NCBI GenBank assembly: GCA_905235695.1
Contig: CAJOMW010000113.1
Span: 1-7,231 of the forward strand
From: an uncultured Clostridia bacterium
GTDB lineage: Bacteria > Bacillota > Clostridia > Oscillospirales > CAG-382
Direction: 5' to 3'
Length of the DNA stretch: 7,231 bases
Of this stretch, positions 1 to 6,153 are shown piece after piece. Under the pieces are notes generated by a model. That model did no database searches. It saw only the letters and a program-made list of their open reading frames with translations, and was not told the DNA's origin. Numbering within the stretch: position 1 is the stretch's first letter; the number at the start of each line of letters is the position of its first letter. The translations under genes were made by a program, and so were the position numbers.

Positions 1-998
1 TCAAGTATCCTCTCCCTGCCGGCAAGTGCGCTCACAAGCATGATAAGCGTGCTTTCGGGGAGGTGAAAATTCGTTATGAGGCAGTCTATCGCCTTGAAGG
101 AGTAGCCGGGATAGATAAATATATCGGTGTTGTCGCTCTTTGCGGAAAGAAAACCGTTTTCATCGACAGCGCTCTCAAGCGTGCGGCAGGAGGTCGTGCC
201 GACAGAGAATATCCGTCCGCCGCTTCGCTTTACGCGGTTGAACTTCTCTGCGCTCTCGGCGGACACCGTGTAGTATTCGCTGTGCATCTTGTGGTCGGTT
301 ATTATCTCCTCTTTGACCGGGCGGAACGTTCCGAGCCCCACGTGAAGCGTGACGTATATTATCTCAACGCCCATGTTTTCTATCTCTTTGAGAAGCTCTT
401 TTGTGAAATGCAGTCCGGCAGTCGGCGCCGCAGCCGAGCCCTCGTACTTCGCATAAACCGTCTGATAGCGGTCCTTCGGGCTCTCGCGGCTGGTTATATA
501 CGGCGGAAGCGGCATTTCTCCCACCTTGTCGAGCACCGAGAAAAATTCGCCCTCAAATTCAAATTCGATTATCCTGTTTCCGTCTTCGAGCACCCTTGTG
601 ACCGTGCCGCTCAGCTCGCTTGAAAAGTATATCTTCGTCCCCTCATGAACCTTTTTGCCGGGGCGGACTATCGTCTCCCACTCTCTGTCGCCGAGCCGCT
701 TTAACAGAAGAACTTCTATCGTGCTGTCGGCAAGGGTATCAGATATTTTTCCGTCCGAGTCCTTTGCGTATCTCTTTCCGAATATTCTGGCCGGTATTAC
801 CTTCGAGTCGTTCAGCACGAGAGCGTCGCCGGGACGCAGATAGTCCTTTATGTCGTAAAAGTGCCTGTGATATATGTTTCCTGTCGCCCTATCGAGCACC
901 ATAAGCCGGGAGTTATCGCGCTTTTCGGCGGGTGTCTGCGCTATGAGCTCTTCGGGCAGATCGTATGCATACAGTGATTTTCTGAGTACTTCTTCCAT
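1..998 (-). CDS. queA: S-adenosylmethionine:tRNA ribosyltransferase-isomerase QueA, C-terminus cut by window edge
   Basis: QueA transfers and isomerises the ribosyl part of SAM onto 7-aminomethyl-7-deazaguanine in tRNA, making epoxyqueuosine in the cytoplasm. Reading leftward from the ATG at 998-996 gives 332 codons open to the left edge. Family motifs run in order: LVLNDSKVIPARIFG (about residues 60-74), AAPTAGLHFT (190-199), HVGLGTFRPV (219-228), VGTTSCRTLES (266-276) and TNFHLPESTLIMLVSAL (309-325). QueA is usually about 340-355 residues, so only some 10-25 residues are missing. An AAAGGA ribosome binding site lies 11 bases upstream of the start. The gene begins 29 bases after the stop of the GH116-like gene with no terminator or clear promoter between, so it is probably co-transcribed. 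Usual partners (tgt, ruvB) may lie beyond the left edge. The family call is very secure. Confidence 0.97.
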   Translation of the reverse strand, partial: MEEVLRKSLYAYDLPEELIAQTPAEKRDNSRLMVLDRATGNIYHRHFYDIKDYLRPGDALVLNDSKVIPARIFGKRYAKDSDGKISDTLADSTIEVLLLKRLGDREWETIVRPGKKVHEGTKIYFSSELSGTVTRVLEDGNRIIEFEFEGEFFSVLDKVGEMPLPPYITSRESPKDRYQTVYAKYEGSAAAPTAGLHFTKELLKEIENMGVEIIYVTLHVGLGTFRPVKEEIITDHKMHSEYYTVSAESAEKFNRVKRSGGRIFSVGTTSCRTLESAVDENGFLSAKSDNTDIFIYPGYSFKAIDCLITNFHLPESTLIMLVSALAGRERIL

Positions 999-1027
999 TA
1001 TTTTAGGTGTCCTTTCAAGCCGTCTTG

Positions 1028-3088
1028 CTATTTTGAAATATCGACGAGAAGCGTCAGCTTCTTTTTTGGGGTGACGGTCAGGTTGTTGTCCATGACGACA
1101 GTCTTTCCGCTTATGTCGCACGGCCATATCCTTCCGCCGTACAGCACCTTGTAAGGTCTGTGAGGCGAGATGAATTTTCTTATCCTCACTTCGCCGTAAA
1201 GCAGATTCAGCTCTATGTAGTCAACGCCCATCTCCACGTATCCGTAAGCCTCGTCAAAGCTCACGAAGCACCTGAAGGTGCCGTCCTCGTCGAGATACTT
1301 TTCGTCGGGAGCAAAAGACAGGGACATATCGTTCTTGTCGTATTCAAAGCCCGAGAATGCGGTGAGCAGTGAGAATGAGCCGGATAAGGCGGCGTAAAGG
1401 CCGCAGCTGTCGTCAAACTCCTTTTCCCACAGCTCGTCGAGAAGGTCGAGGCACGTCTGTGTGCTTCCGAACCTCTCAAGCGCAGCGCAGACGGTGACGT
1501 CGGCATCTTCCGGGCTTGTTTTCGCCCCGGCGATCGCCCTGTCAACCGTGTCGCTGTCAAAGAGCATTACGCCGCAGCAGTTGAGCGCCGTCCACTGCGC
1601 CCGAAGTATGCAAAAGCTGACCTTTTCGGCCTTATCTCTGAAAAACGGCGCAAATAAGCCGTTCAGCGACTCGTATTCCACTATGAACGATATCTTTCTC
1701 TTCCTGTCGCTGAGTATGTCCGCAAGGTCCGACACCACAAGAAGCGTCAGAAGCAGATGTGACGCCGCCGAGGCAAACGAAGCGTCGCCGAGAGAGCCGC
1801 TCATATACCTGCCCAGAACTGCAAGCGTCTCTGCGCAGAAGGCTATGTCCACCCAGCTCTCCGATAAGAACACCATGTTGCCCGTTCTGCGGTAGTACGA
1901 GTACAGCTTTATGAGGAGTTTCGAAAATTCCGTCATATCGTCGACCGACGGCTTGTACTCCTCTTCCGAAAGTATCCTGTCAATAACCCTTCTGAGGGCA
2001 TTTTCCGCTCCCTTTTCCGAGAGCTTCGGAAAGAGGCAGTCTATGACGTTTGGGTACTGCGAAACTCCGGCCGGCTCTGAGAGAACGCCGTCGCCGGTAC
2101 GCAAAACGCCCGGCATACGGGCATATTTCAGCGACAGAGCCGCAAAGTCCTTTATCTTTTCCGGCACGGTGTTGTCCATTGCCATCTGAAGCGCAGCGCA
2201 AAGTCCGTCGCGGTCGAGCCTGTCAAGATTCTTAAAGCAGTATGAAGCGCAGCTCGCCGCATCTGCAAAATAGTGGGTGTGGTAGCTCTTCCGGAGCGAG
2301 CCGTCCCTCTTTTCACAGCACGGAATGTTCCACGCATATATAATTCTGAATATAGTCTGCCCGTGAGGCTCCGCACGCCCGTGGCACGAGATGATTGCGG
2401 AAGCGCCGCCGTCGACGTTCTTTGCGACGGAGGAGCCGAGAAATCCGCCGCTTTCGGAAAACCTGCCGTAAAACTCAGCGTCCGAGAGAATGCCGCACGA
2501 TTGGTAGGTGAAGTTGTCGGCGTTTGTCGCTATGCAGAACTGCTCGGGAAGCATATCCGCAGCCTGTCTGCCCTCAAGCGTAAGCATCGCCGCTCCCGAC
2601 TCACGGTCGTATTCGAGACGTGTTGAAGCATTGTCAAAGCAAGCCCTTATCATGGCTCCGAGCGACAAGGTCGCAGGCGTATCCGAAGCGTTTTGCACCG
2701 ATACGAGAAACGACGCCGAAGGTATGCCCGAATCCGCCGCACTTAGAGGGATAACGGGCGCACAGGCGCGAAGGGAGACGGTTATGTTTTCGTCAAGCGA
2801 AAAAGTATATCCGCTGTTATGACTTATGGATTCATAGCTCTTCAAACGTGCCAAAGGAACCTTGTCCGACTCCTTGAGCAGAGCGCAGACATACTCTTTA
2901 TCCGTATCGTATTTTACCGCCGCACAGAACGTAAGCGGATCCTCCGCTGTCTTCCCGTCCGGCTTCTCGCTCGGGTATACGAGCTCGCTATGTCCGCTTT
3001 TGTCCATGAGCAGAGTACCCGTTCCGAAACCGCCGAAAATTGCGGTGTCGGCGACACTCTTCAGCGTCCGCAGCCTTTCCTTTAGCAC
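1028..3088 (-). CDS. Divergent GH116-like (GBA2/DUF608-type) protein, possibly catalytically altered
   Basis: The 686-residue protein resembles GH116 enzymes (bacterial beta-glucosidases, human GBA2): an N-terminal beta-sandwich followed by an (alpha/alpha)6 barrel. Landmarks in order: GGFGTGTL near the N-terminus (19-26), a VQNASDTPATLSLG strand pair (131-144), FRIIYAWNIP (247-256, compare the family's 'f.l.W.fP'), YHTHYFADAASCASYCFKNL (269-288), the TGNMVFLSESW helix (402-412, family 'TgD..fL...W') and SCGLYAALSGSF...LSGFEYD-type ending (561-584) followed by SLSFAPD (589-595). Where GH116 members usually read ECG-x-HYAR, this one reads SCGLYAAL, and I cannot find the usual TYD acid/base motif. 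No signal peptide or membrane helix is visible, so it is probably cytoplasmic. The start is GTG at 3088, chosen for the GGAGG site 7 bases upstream. Substrate is unknown; it may be an inactive relative or a separate subfamily. Family-level call is moderate. Confidence 0.65.
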   Translation of the reverse strand: MLKERLRTLKSVADTAIFGGFGTGTLLMDKSGHSELVYPSEKPDGKTAEDPLTFCAAVKYDTDKEYVCALLKESDKVPLARLKSYESISHNSGYTFSLDENITVSLRACAPVIPLSAADSGIPSASFLVSVQNASDTPATLSLGAMIRACFDNASTRLEYDRESGAAMLTLEGRQAADMLPEQFCIATNADNFTYQSCGILSDAEFYGRFSESGGFLGSSVAKNVDGGASAIISCHGRAEPHGQTIFRIIYAWNIPCCEKRDGSLRKSYHTHYFADAASCASYCFKNLDRLDRDGLCAALQMAMDNTVPEKIKDFAALSLKYARMPGVLRTGDGVLSEPAGVSQYPNVIDCLFPKLSEKGAENALRRVIDRILSEEEYKPSVDDMTEFSKLLIKLYSYYRRTGNMVFLSESWVDIAFCAETLAVLGRYMSGSLGDASFASAASHLLLTLLVVSDLADILSDRKRKISFIVEYESLNGLFAPFFRDKAEKVSFCILRAQWTALNCCGVMLFDSDTVDRAIAGAKTSPEDADVTVCAALERFGSTQTCLDLLDELWEKEFDDSCGLYAALSGSFSLLTAFSGFEYDKNDMSLSFAPDEKYLDEDGTFRCFVSFDEAYGYVEMGVDYIELNLLYGEVRIRKFISPHRPYKVLYGGRIWPCDISGKTVVMDNNLTVTPKKKLTLLVDISK

Positions 3089-3100
3089 GTCTTCACCTCC
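3089..3100 (-). promoter_or_regulatory. Ribosome binding site that sets the GTG start of the GH116-like gene
   Basis: The reverse strand reads GGAGGTGAAGAC directly before GTG at 3088. GGAGG is seven bases from the start codon, which is ideal. This supports a GTG start rather than a later ATG, and the protein's GGFGTGTL motif begins only 18 residues in, so a downstream start would cut into the domain. Confidence 0.8.
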
Positions 3101-3156
3101 GTCCGATTTTGTCGTATTTTCTCACATTTTACAAAATAAGCGTAAAGTACACTGCA

Positions 3157-3185
3157 ATTATAACACAGCTTTTTGCGATTTGCAA
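3157..3185 (-). promoter_or_regulatory. SigA-type promoter for the GH116-like gene and queA
   Basis: Reading leftward, a TTGCAA -35 box (3185-3180) is followed after 17 bases by a perfect TATAAT -10 box (3162-3157). A TG sits one base upstream of the -10, making it an extended -10. Transcription should begin near 3150, leaving a leader of about 60 bases before the GTG start at 3088. A short dyad, TTGC-N5-GCAA (3173-3185), overlaps the -35 box and could be an operator, but this is weak. Confidence 0.75.
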
Positions 3186-3273
3186 GATGAAAAGAGGGGA
3201 GAGGGCGAATTTGCGTCCGCTCACGAATAATTATCCCAAAATTTTAAAAAATATATCTGCAAAAAAAAAAAGG

Positions 3274-3302
3274 TTGACAATGAGGGAAGAATGAAGTAAA
3301 AT
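3274..3302 (+). promoter_or_regulatory. Near-consensus SigA promoter for the Gfo/Idh/MocA oxidoreductase, with upstream A-tract
   Basis: A perfect TTGACA -35 box (3274-3279), 17-base spacer and TAAAAT -10 box (3297-3302). Just upstream lies a run of eleven A residues (3261-3271) and an AT-rich stretch (3238-3256), which resembles an UP element that contacts the RNA polymerase alpha subunit. Transcription should start near 3309, giving a leader of about 75 bases. This should be a strong promoter unless repressed. Confidence 0.85.
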
Positions 3303-3328
3303 CAATTTGGACGAACAACGATAAGCGG

Positions 3329-3359
3329 TATATAACGCGCGCAAGACGCCGTGTATATA
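3329..3359 (+). other. Inverted repeat in the leader of the oxidoreductase gene
   Basis: TATATA (3329-3334) can pair with TATATA (3354-3359). After a bulged G3353, ACG (3335-3337) pairs with CGT (3350-3352). It lies between the predicted transcription start and the ribosome binding site, so it could be a weak leader hairpin or a protein-binding dyad. The AT pairs make it thermodynamically weak, and it may be chance. Confidence 0.3.
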
Positions 3360-3384
3360 AAAACTTTTTAGCGAGGTAAGAGCT

Positions 3385-4467
3385 ATGAGCAAACTCAGAA
3401 TAGGTATAATAGGATGCGGAGGAATCGCAAACGGCAAGCACATGCCGGCACTCAAAAAGATAAGCGAGGTCGAAATGGTCGCATTCTGCGACATCGTGGA
3501 GGAGAGAGCTGTCAAGGCGGCAAAGGAATACGGAACGCCCGATGCAAAGTGCTATACAGATTACAGGGAGCTGCTCAAGGACAAGAGCATAGACGTCGTT
3601 CACGTCTGCACGCCTAACCGCGAGCACAGCTTCATGACCATAGACGCACTCGAGGCAGGCAAGCACGTTATGTGTGAAAAGCCGATGGCAAAGACGTATG
3701 CGGAGGGCAAGGCAATGCTCGAGGCCTCAAGGCGTACCGGCAAGAAGCTCGCCATAGGCTATCAGAACAGACAGACTGCGGAAGCGCTCTATATTAAGGC
3801 GGCTTGCGATGCAGGCGAGCTCGGAGATATATACTATGCGAACGCAATAGCTCTCAGAAGAAGAGCCGTTCCGACATGGGGCGTATTCCTCAACGAGGAG
3901 GAGCAGGGCGGCGGTCCGCTCATAGATATAGGAACCCATGCGCTCGACCTCACCCTCTGGTGCATGAACAACTACAAGCCCAAGATGGTAGTCGGCACGA
4001 AATACAGAAAGCTCGCCGATCAGACCAATACCGCAAATGCGTGGGGCGACTGGGATCCCAAGGAATTTACCGTTGAAGACAGCGCATTCGGCTTCATAAC
4101 CATGGAAAACGGCGCGACGGTAGTGCTCCAGTCGAGCTGGGCGCTCAACATTCTCGACGCAAAGGAAGCTTGCTTCAGGCTCTGCGGCACAAAGGCCGGA
4201 GCGGACACAGTCGACGGTGCGAGAATAAACGGCGTGAGATTCGGCAGACAGTACGTTGAAAAGCCCGACCTGAGGGCAGGCGGCGTAGCGTTCTACGACG
4301 GTGCGAGCGAATCGCCTTCCGACAGAGACATGAGACTTTGGATAGACGCTATACTCGGCGACAAAGCTCCGTGCGTTCTTCCCGAACAGGCTCTTTGCGT
4401 AACGAGAATACTCGAAGCCATATACACGTCTTCCGAGACCGGAAAGCCCGTATATTTTGAAGACTGA
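3385..4467 (+). CDS. Gfo/Idh/MocA family NAD(P)-dependent oxidoreductase
   Basis: A 360-residue cytoplasmic dehydrogenase of the Gfo/Idh/MocA family, which oxidises or reduces hydroxyl or keto groups on sugars, inositols and related compounds. The N-terminal Rossmann fold shows GIIGCGGIA (7-15) for dinucleotide binding and CTPN (75-78). The catalytic lysine is K99 in CEKPMAKT. The C-terminal domain has GGGPLIDIGTHALD (175-188), with D181 and H185 at the spacing of the catalytic Asp and His of inositol dehydrogenase. Length is typical and nothing is missing. The ATG at 3385 has a GAGGT site seven bases upstream. The gene has its own strong promoter and terminator, so it appears monocistronic, and it is divergent from the GH116-like gene, suggesting a shared signal. 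The substrate cannot be read from the sequence. Confidence 0.93.
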   Translation: MSKLRIGIIGCGGIANGKHMPALKKISEVEMVAFCDIVEERAVKAAKEYGTPDAKCYTDYRELLKDKSIDVVHVCTPNREHSFMTIDALEAGKHVMCEKPMAKTYAEGKAMLEASRRTGKKLAIGYQNRQTAEALYIKAACDAGELGDIYYANAIALRRRAVPTWGVFLNEEEQGGGPLIDIGTHALDLTLWCMNNYKPKMVVGTKYRKLADQTNTANAWGDWDPKEFTVEDSAFGFITMENGATVVLQSSWALNILDAKEACFRLCGTKAGADTVDGARINGVRFGRQYVEKPDLRAGGVAFYDGASESPSDRDMRLWIDAILGDKAPCVLPEQALCVTRILEAIYTSSETGKPVYFED

Positions 4468-4477
4468 AAACAAACAT

Positions 4478-4510
4478 GGGCGGAAGAGATTCCGCCCTTT
4501 ATCCGTTTTT
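4478..4510 (+). terminator. Intrinsic terminator after the oxidoreductase gene
   Basis: A perfect 8-bp stem, GGGCGGAA (4478-4485) with TTCCGCCC (4490-4497), closes a GAGA tetraloop. It is followed by TTT, a short ATCCG break and TTTTT. The broken T-tract may allow some read-through into the acetyltransferase gene, for which I see no good promoter in 4498-4540. Confidence 0.8.
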
Positions 4511-4540
4511 GCGGCAAAGCAGCGATTTTAAGGAGAAAAT

Positions 4541-5023
4541 ATGCAAAACCTTACATTCAGAAAAGCCGGGAGGAAGGACGTTCCGCTCGTGCTTGATTTT
4601 ATAAAGAAGCTTGCGGAATATGAGAATATGTCGGACGACGTTGTTGCGACGGAAGAGCTGCTGACAGAGTGGCTTTTTGAAAAAGAGAGCGCTGAAGTTA
4701 TCTTTGCCGTTGATGGCGGAAAGGAAGTCGGCTTTGCGCTCTTCTTCCACAACTTCTCTACGTTTCTCGGCAAGGTCGGACTTTACCTCGAGGACCTCTT
4801 TGTGCTCAGTGAGGAGAGGGGAAAGGGCTACGGCAAAGCGCTCATAATGAAGCTTGCGGAGATAGCCCTCGAGCGCGGCTGCGGCAGATTCGAGTGGTCG
4901 TGCCTCGACTGGAACACCCCGAGCATAGAGTTTTATAAGTCGCTCGGAGCGGTTCCGATGGAGGAGTGGACGGTGTACAGACTTACCGAGGACAAGATGA
5001 GAGAGCTTGTCAGGGAAAAATAA
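4541..5023 (+). CDS. GNAT N-acetyltransferase, SSAT-like (diamine/thialysine acetyltransferase type)
   Basis: A 160-residue GNAT protein that should move an acetyl group from acetyl-CoA to an amine in the cytoplasm. The acetyl-CoA pyrophosphate loop is RGKGYG (93-98), following the LYLEDLFV strand (81-88). The stretches IKKLAEYENM (21-30), DWNTPSIEFYKSLGA (123-137) and LYLEDLFV closely parallel human spermidine/spermine acetyltransferase (IKELAKYE, EWNEPSINFYK, LLYLEDFFV). Y132 of FYK lies where SSAT has its catalytic tyrosine. Bacterial members of this group may act on polyamines, thialysine or other small amines, so the substrate is open. An AAGGAG site sits five bases before the ATG. The gene follows a terminator and has no obvious promoter of its own, so it may depend on read-through. 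Confidence 0.9.
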   Translation: MQNLTFRKAGRKDVPLVLDFIKKLAEYENMSDDVVATEELLTEWLFEKESAEVIFAVDGGKEVGFALFFHNFSTFLGKVGLYLEDLFVLSEERGKGYGKALIMKLAEIALERGCGRFEWSCLDWNTPSIEFYKSLGAVPMEEWTVYRLTEDKMRELVREK

Positions 5024-5159
5024 GTCCGGTACGGGACTTATAATTCGTAATTTACGGCAAAGTCAGAAATTTTTTTGAAACTCTTACGTTAAAGCCGCAA
5101 AAATTTTCAGCTTGATGAACGATGAGCTTGTCAGGCTTAAATTTTTCACACGGCAAAGA
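5003..5159 (+). repeat. Imperfect direct duplication spanning the acetyltransferase 3' end and the following intergenic region
   Basis: GAGCTTGTCAGG occurs at 5003-5014, inside the end of the acetyltransferase gene, and again at 5125-5136. Both copies are preceded by GATGA, with a 4-base indel in between. ACGGCAAAG occurs at 5054-5062 and 5151-5159, so the two words recur in the same order. The second unit lacks the hairpin around 5021-5040. This looks like a decayed local tandem duplication. The rest of 5024-5188 shows no gene and no convincing promoter. Confidence 0.45.
5021..5040 (+). terminator. Weak hairpin overlapping the acetyltransferase stop codon
   Basis: TAAGTCC (5021-5027, which includes the stop codon TAA) pairs with GGACTTA (5034-5040) around a GGTACG loop. 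The downstream tract TAATTCGTAATTT is only partly T-rich, so this may be a poor or bidirectional terminator, or an mRNA 3'-end stabiliser. Confidence 0.4.
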
Positions 5160-5174
5160 AAACGACCGAAAACG

Positions 5175-5180
5175 GGAAGG
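5175..5180 (+). promoter_or_regulatory. Ribosome binding site that decides the radical SAM start
   Basis: GGAAGG ends eight bases before the ATG at 5189. An in-frame GTG at 5180-5182 would overlap the last base of this site and is therefore unlikely to be the start. The first family-conserved cysteine is the fourth residue after the ATG, so no domain is lost. Confidence 0.65.
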
Positions 5181-5188
5181 TGCGCTAT

Positions 5189-6064
5189 ATGACAGGATGT
5201 ACCCTCTGCCCGAGAAGCTGCGGCACGGACAGAAGCAAAGGGCAGGGCTTTTGCGGTGCGCCGCGCGATGTGCGCATTGCGAGAGTCGGACTTCACGAGT
5301 GGGAGGAGCCGTGCATCTCATACGGAAAAGGCTCGGGTACGATATTCTTCTCCGGGTGCAATCTCAAGTGCGTCTTTTGCCAGAATCACGAAATATCAAG
5401 AGGGCTTAAAGGCAGGGACGTCGACGTGCAAACGCTTGCCGGTGAGATGCTCGGTCTTAAAGATATGGGTGCGTCGAATATAAATCTCGTTACCCCTACG
5501 CACTACGCCGACAGGATAGTCGAAGCGCTCGACATCGTAAAGGATTCTCTCGGAATACCGGTGATATGGAACACATCGGGATACGAGAGCGTTGAGACAC
5601 TCAGAAGGATGCGCGGATACGTCGACGTGTACCTCCCGGATATAAAGTATTTTTCCCCCGAATACTCAAAGAAGTACTCGGGAGCAGAGGACTACTTTGA
5701 GAGGGCGTCGGCGGCTCTTGAGGAAATGATGTCGCAGTGCGGCTACGCTTCCTTTGACGGCGAAGGACACCTCAAAAAAGGCGTCATGGTACGTCACCTC
5801 GTCCTGCCCTCACTATACCGTGACAGCGTTGAGATACTCGGATACCTCTCCGAAAAATACGATGCGTCGAGATTTGCCGTCAGCCTCATGTGCCAGTACT
5901 TCCCCACGCCCGCCTGCGCCGCATTTCCCGAAATAAACCGCCGCCTCACTACGCTCGAATACGAAAAGGTAGTGCGTTATGCACGGGATAAGGGCTTTGC
6001 AGTGGGATTTTTGCAGGAGCGCACCTCGGCGAGAGAGGAATACGTGCCAAAGTTCGATTATTGA
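5189..6064 (+). CDS. Radical SAM protein of the PflX / COG1313 type, function unknown
   Basis: A 291-residue member of the pyruvate formate-lyase-activating-enzyme-related PflX group. The radical SAM motif CNLKCVFC (C57, C61, C64) binds a [4Fe-4S] cluster that cleaves SAM. The preceding GSGTIFFSG and following QNHEIS are characteristic of this group. An extra N-terminal cysteine set, CTLCPRSCG...GFCG (C4, C7, C11, C22), is typical of the family and may hold a second metal site. Downstream are NINLVTPTHY (97-106), IWNTSGYES (126-134) and DVYLPDIKYF (146-155). I choose the ATG at 5189, because GGAAGG (5175-5180) is at a good distance from it; the GTG at 5180 would overlap that site. No glycyl-radical enzyme lies nearby. 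The substrate of this family is not established to my knowledge. It may be co-transcribed with the acetyltransferase. Confidence 0.9.
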   Translation: MTGCTLCPRSCGTDRSKGQGFCGAPRDVRIARVGLHEWEEPCISYGKGSGTIFFSGCNLKCVFCQNHEISRGLKGRDVDVQTLAGEMLGLKDMGASNINLVTPTHYADRIVEALDIVKDSLGIPVIWNTSGYESVETLRRMRGYVDVYLPDIKYFSPEYSKKYSGAEDYFERASAALEEMMSQCGYASFDGEGHLKKGVMVRHLVLPSLYRDSVEILGYLSEKYDASRFAVSLMCQYFPTPACAAFPEINRRLTTLEYEKVVRYARDKGFAVGFLQERTSAREEYVPKFDY

Positions 6065-6084
6065 GAGAAATTTAAAAAATAGCC

Positions 6085-6113
6085 TTGTAAAAGTTGTAAT
6101 ATTGTTGTATAAT
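6085..6113 (+). promoter_or_regulatory. SigA-type promoter for the mreB-like gene
   Basis: A TTGTAA -35 box (6085-6090), 17-base spacer and perfect TATAAT -10 box (6108-6113). Transcription should start near 6120, giving a leader of about 35 bases. It lies in the AT-rich 89-base gap after the radical SAM gene, which has no visible terminator, so some read-through transcription from upstream is also likely. Confidence 0.8.
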
Positions 6114-6153
6114 TGTTAAGTAATAGCTTTGCTCGGAAAGGGCTGATTGAAAA

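Noticed and set aside
63..623. A 186-codon plus-strand frame
   Set aside because: The opposite strand is clearly queA with all motifs in order; this frame is its shadow.
1461..1895. A 144-codon plus-strand frame, Ser-rich
   Set aside because: Antisense to the GH116-like gene; composition reflects the complementary strand and no ribosome binding site is seen.
3089..3150. A possible preQ1 riboswitch in the leader of the transcript that includes queA
   Set aside because: Queuosine genes are often controlled this way, but the short leader lacks the expected C-rich loop and A-rich tail pairing, and queA is the second gene.
3244..3666. A minus-strand frame across the divergent promoter region
   Set aside because: It crosses the promoter and the start of the oxidoreductase gene, and low-complexity residues come from the A-rich stretch.
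3727..4473. A 248-codon open frame on the minus strand under the oxidoreductase gene
   Set aside because: It is fully antisense to a secure gene, has no recognisable domain or ribosome binding site, and arises from the codon bias of the sense gene.
5075..5143. Promoter candidates before the radical SAM gene (TTGAAA at 5075, TTGATG at 5113)
   Set aside because: No acceptable -10 box lies at 16-18 bases from either; the nearest, TTAAAT at 5138, needs a 19-base spacer.
5180..5188. GTG at 5180 as start of the radical SAM gene
   Set aside because: It overlaps the ribosome binding site GGAAGG; the ATG at 5189 is better placed and keeps all conserved residues.
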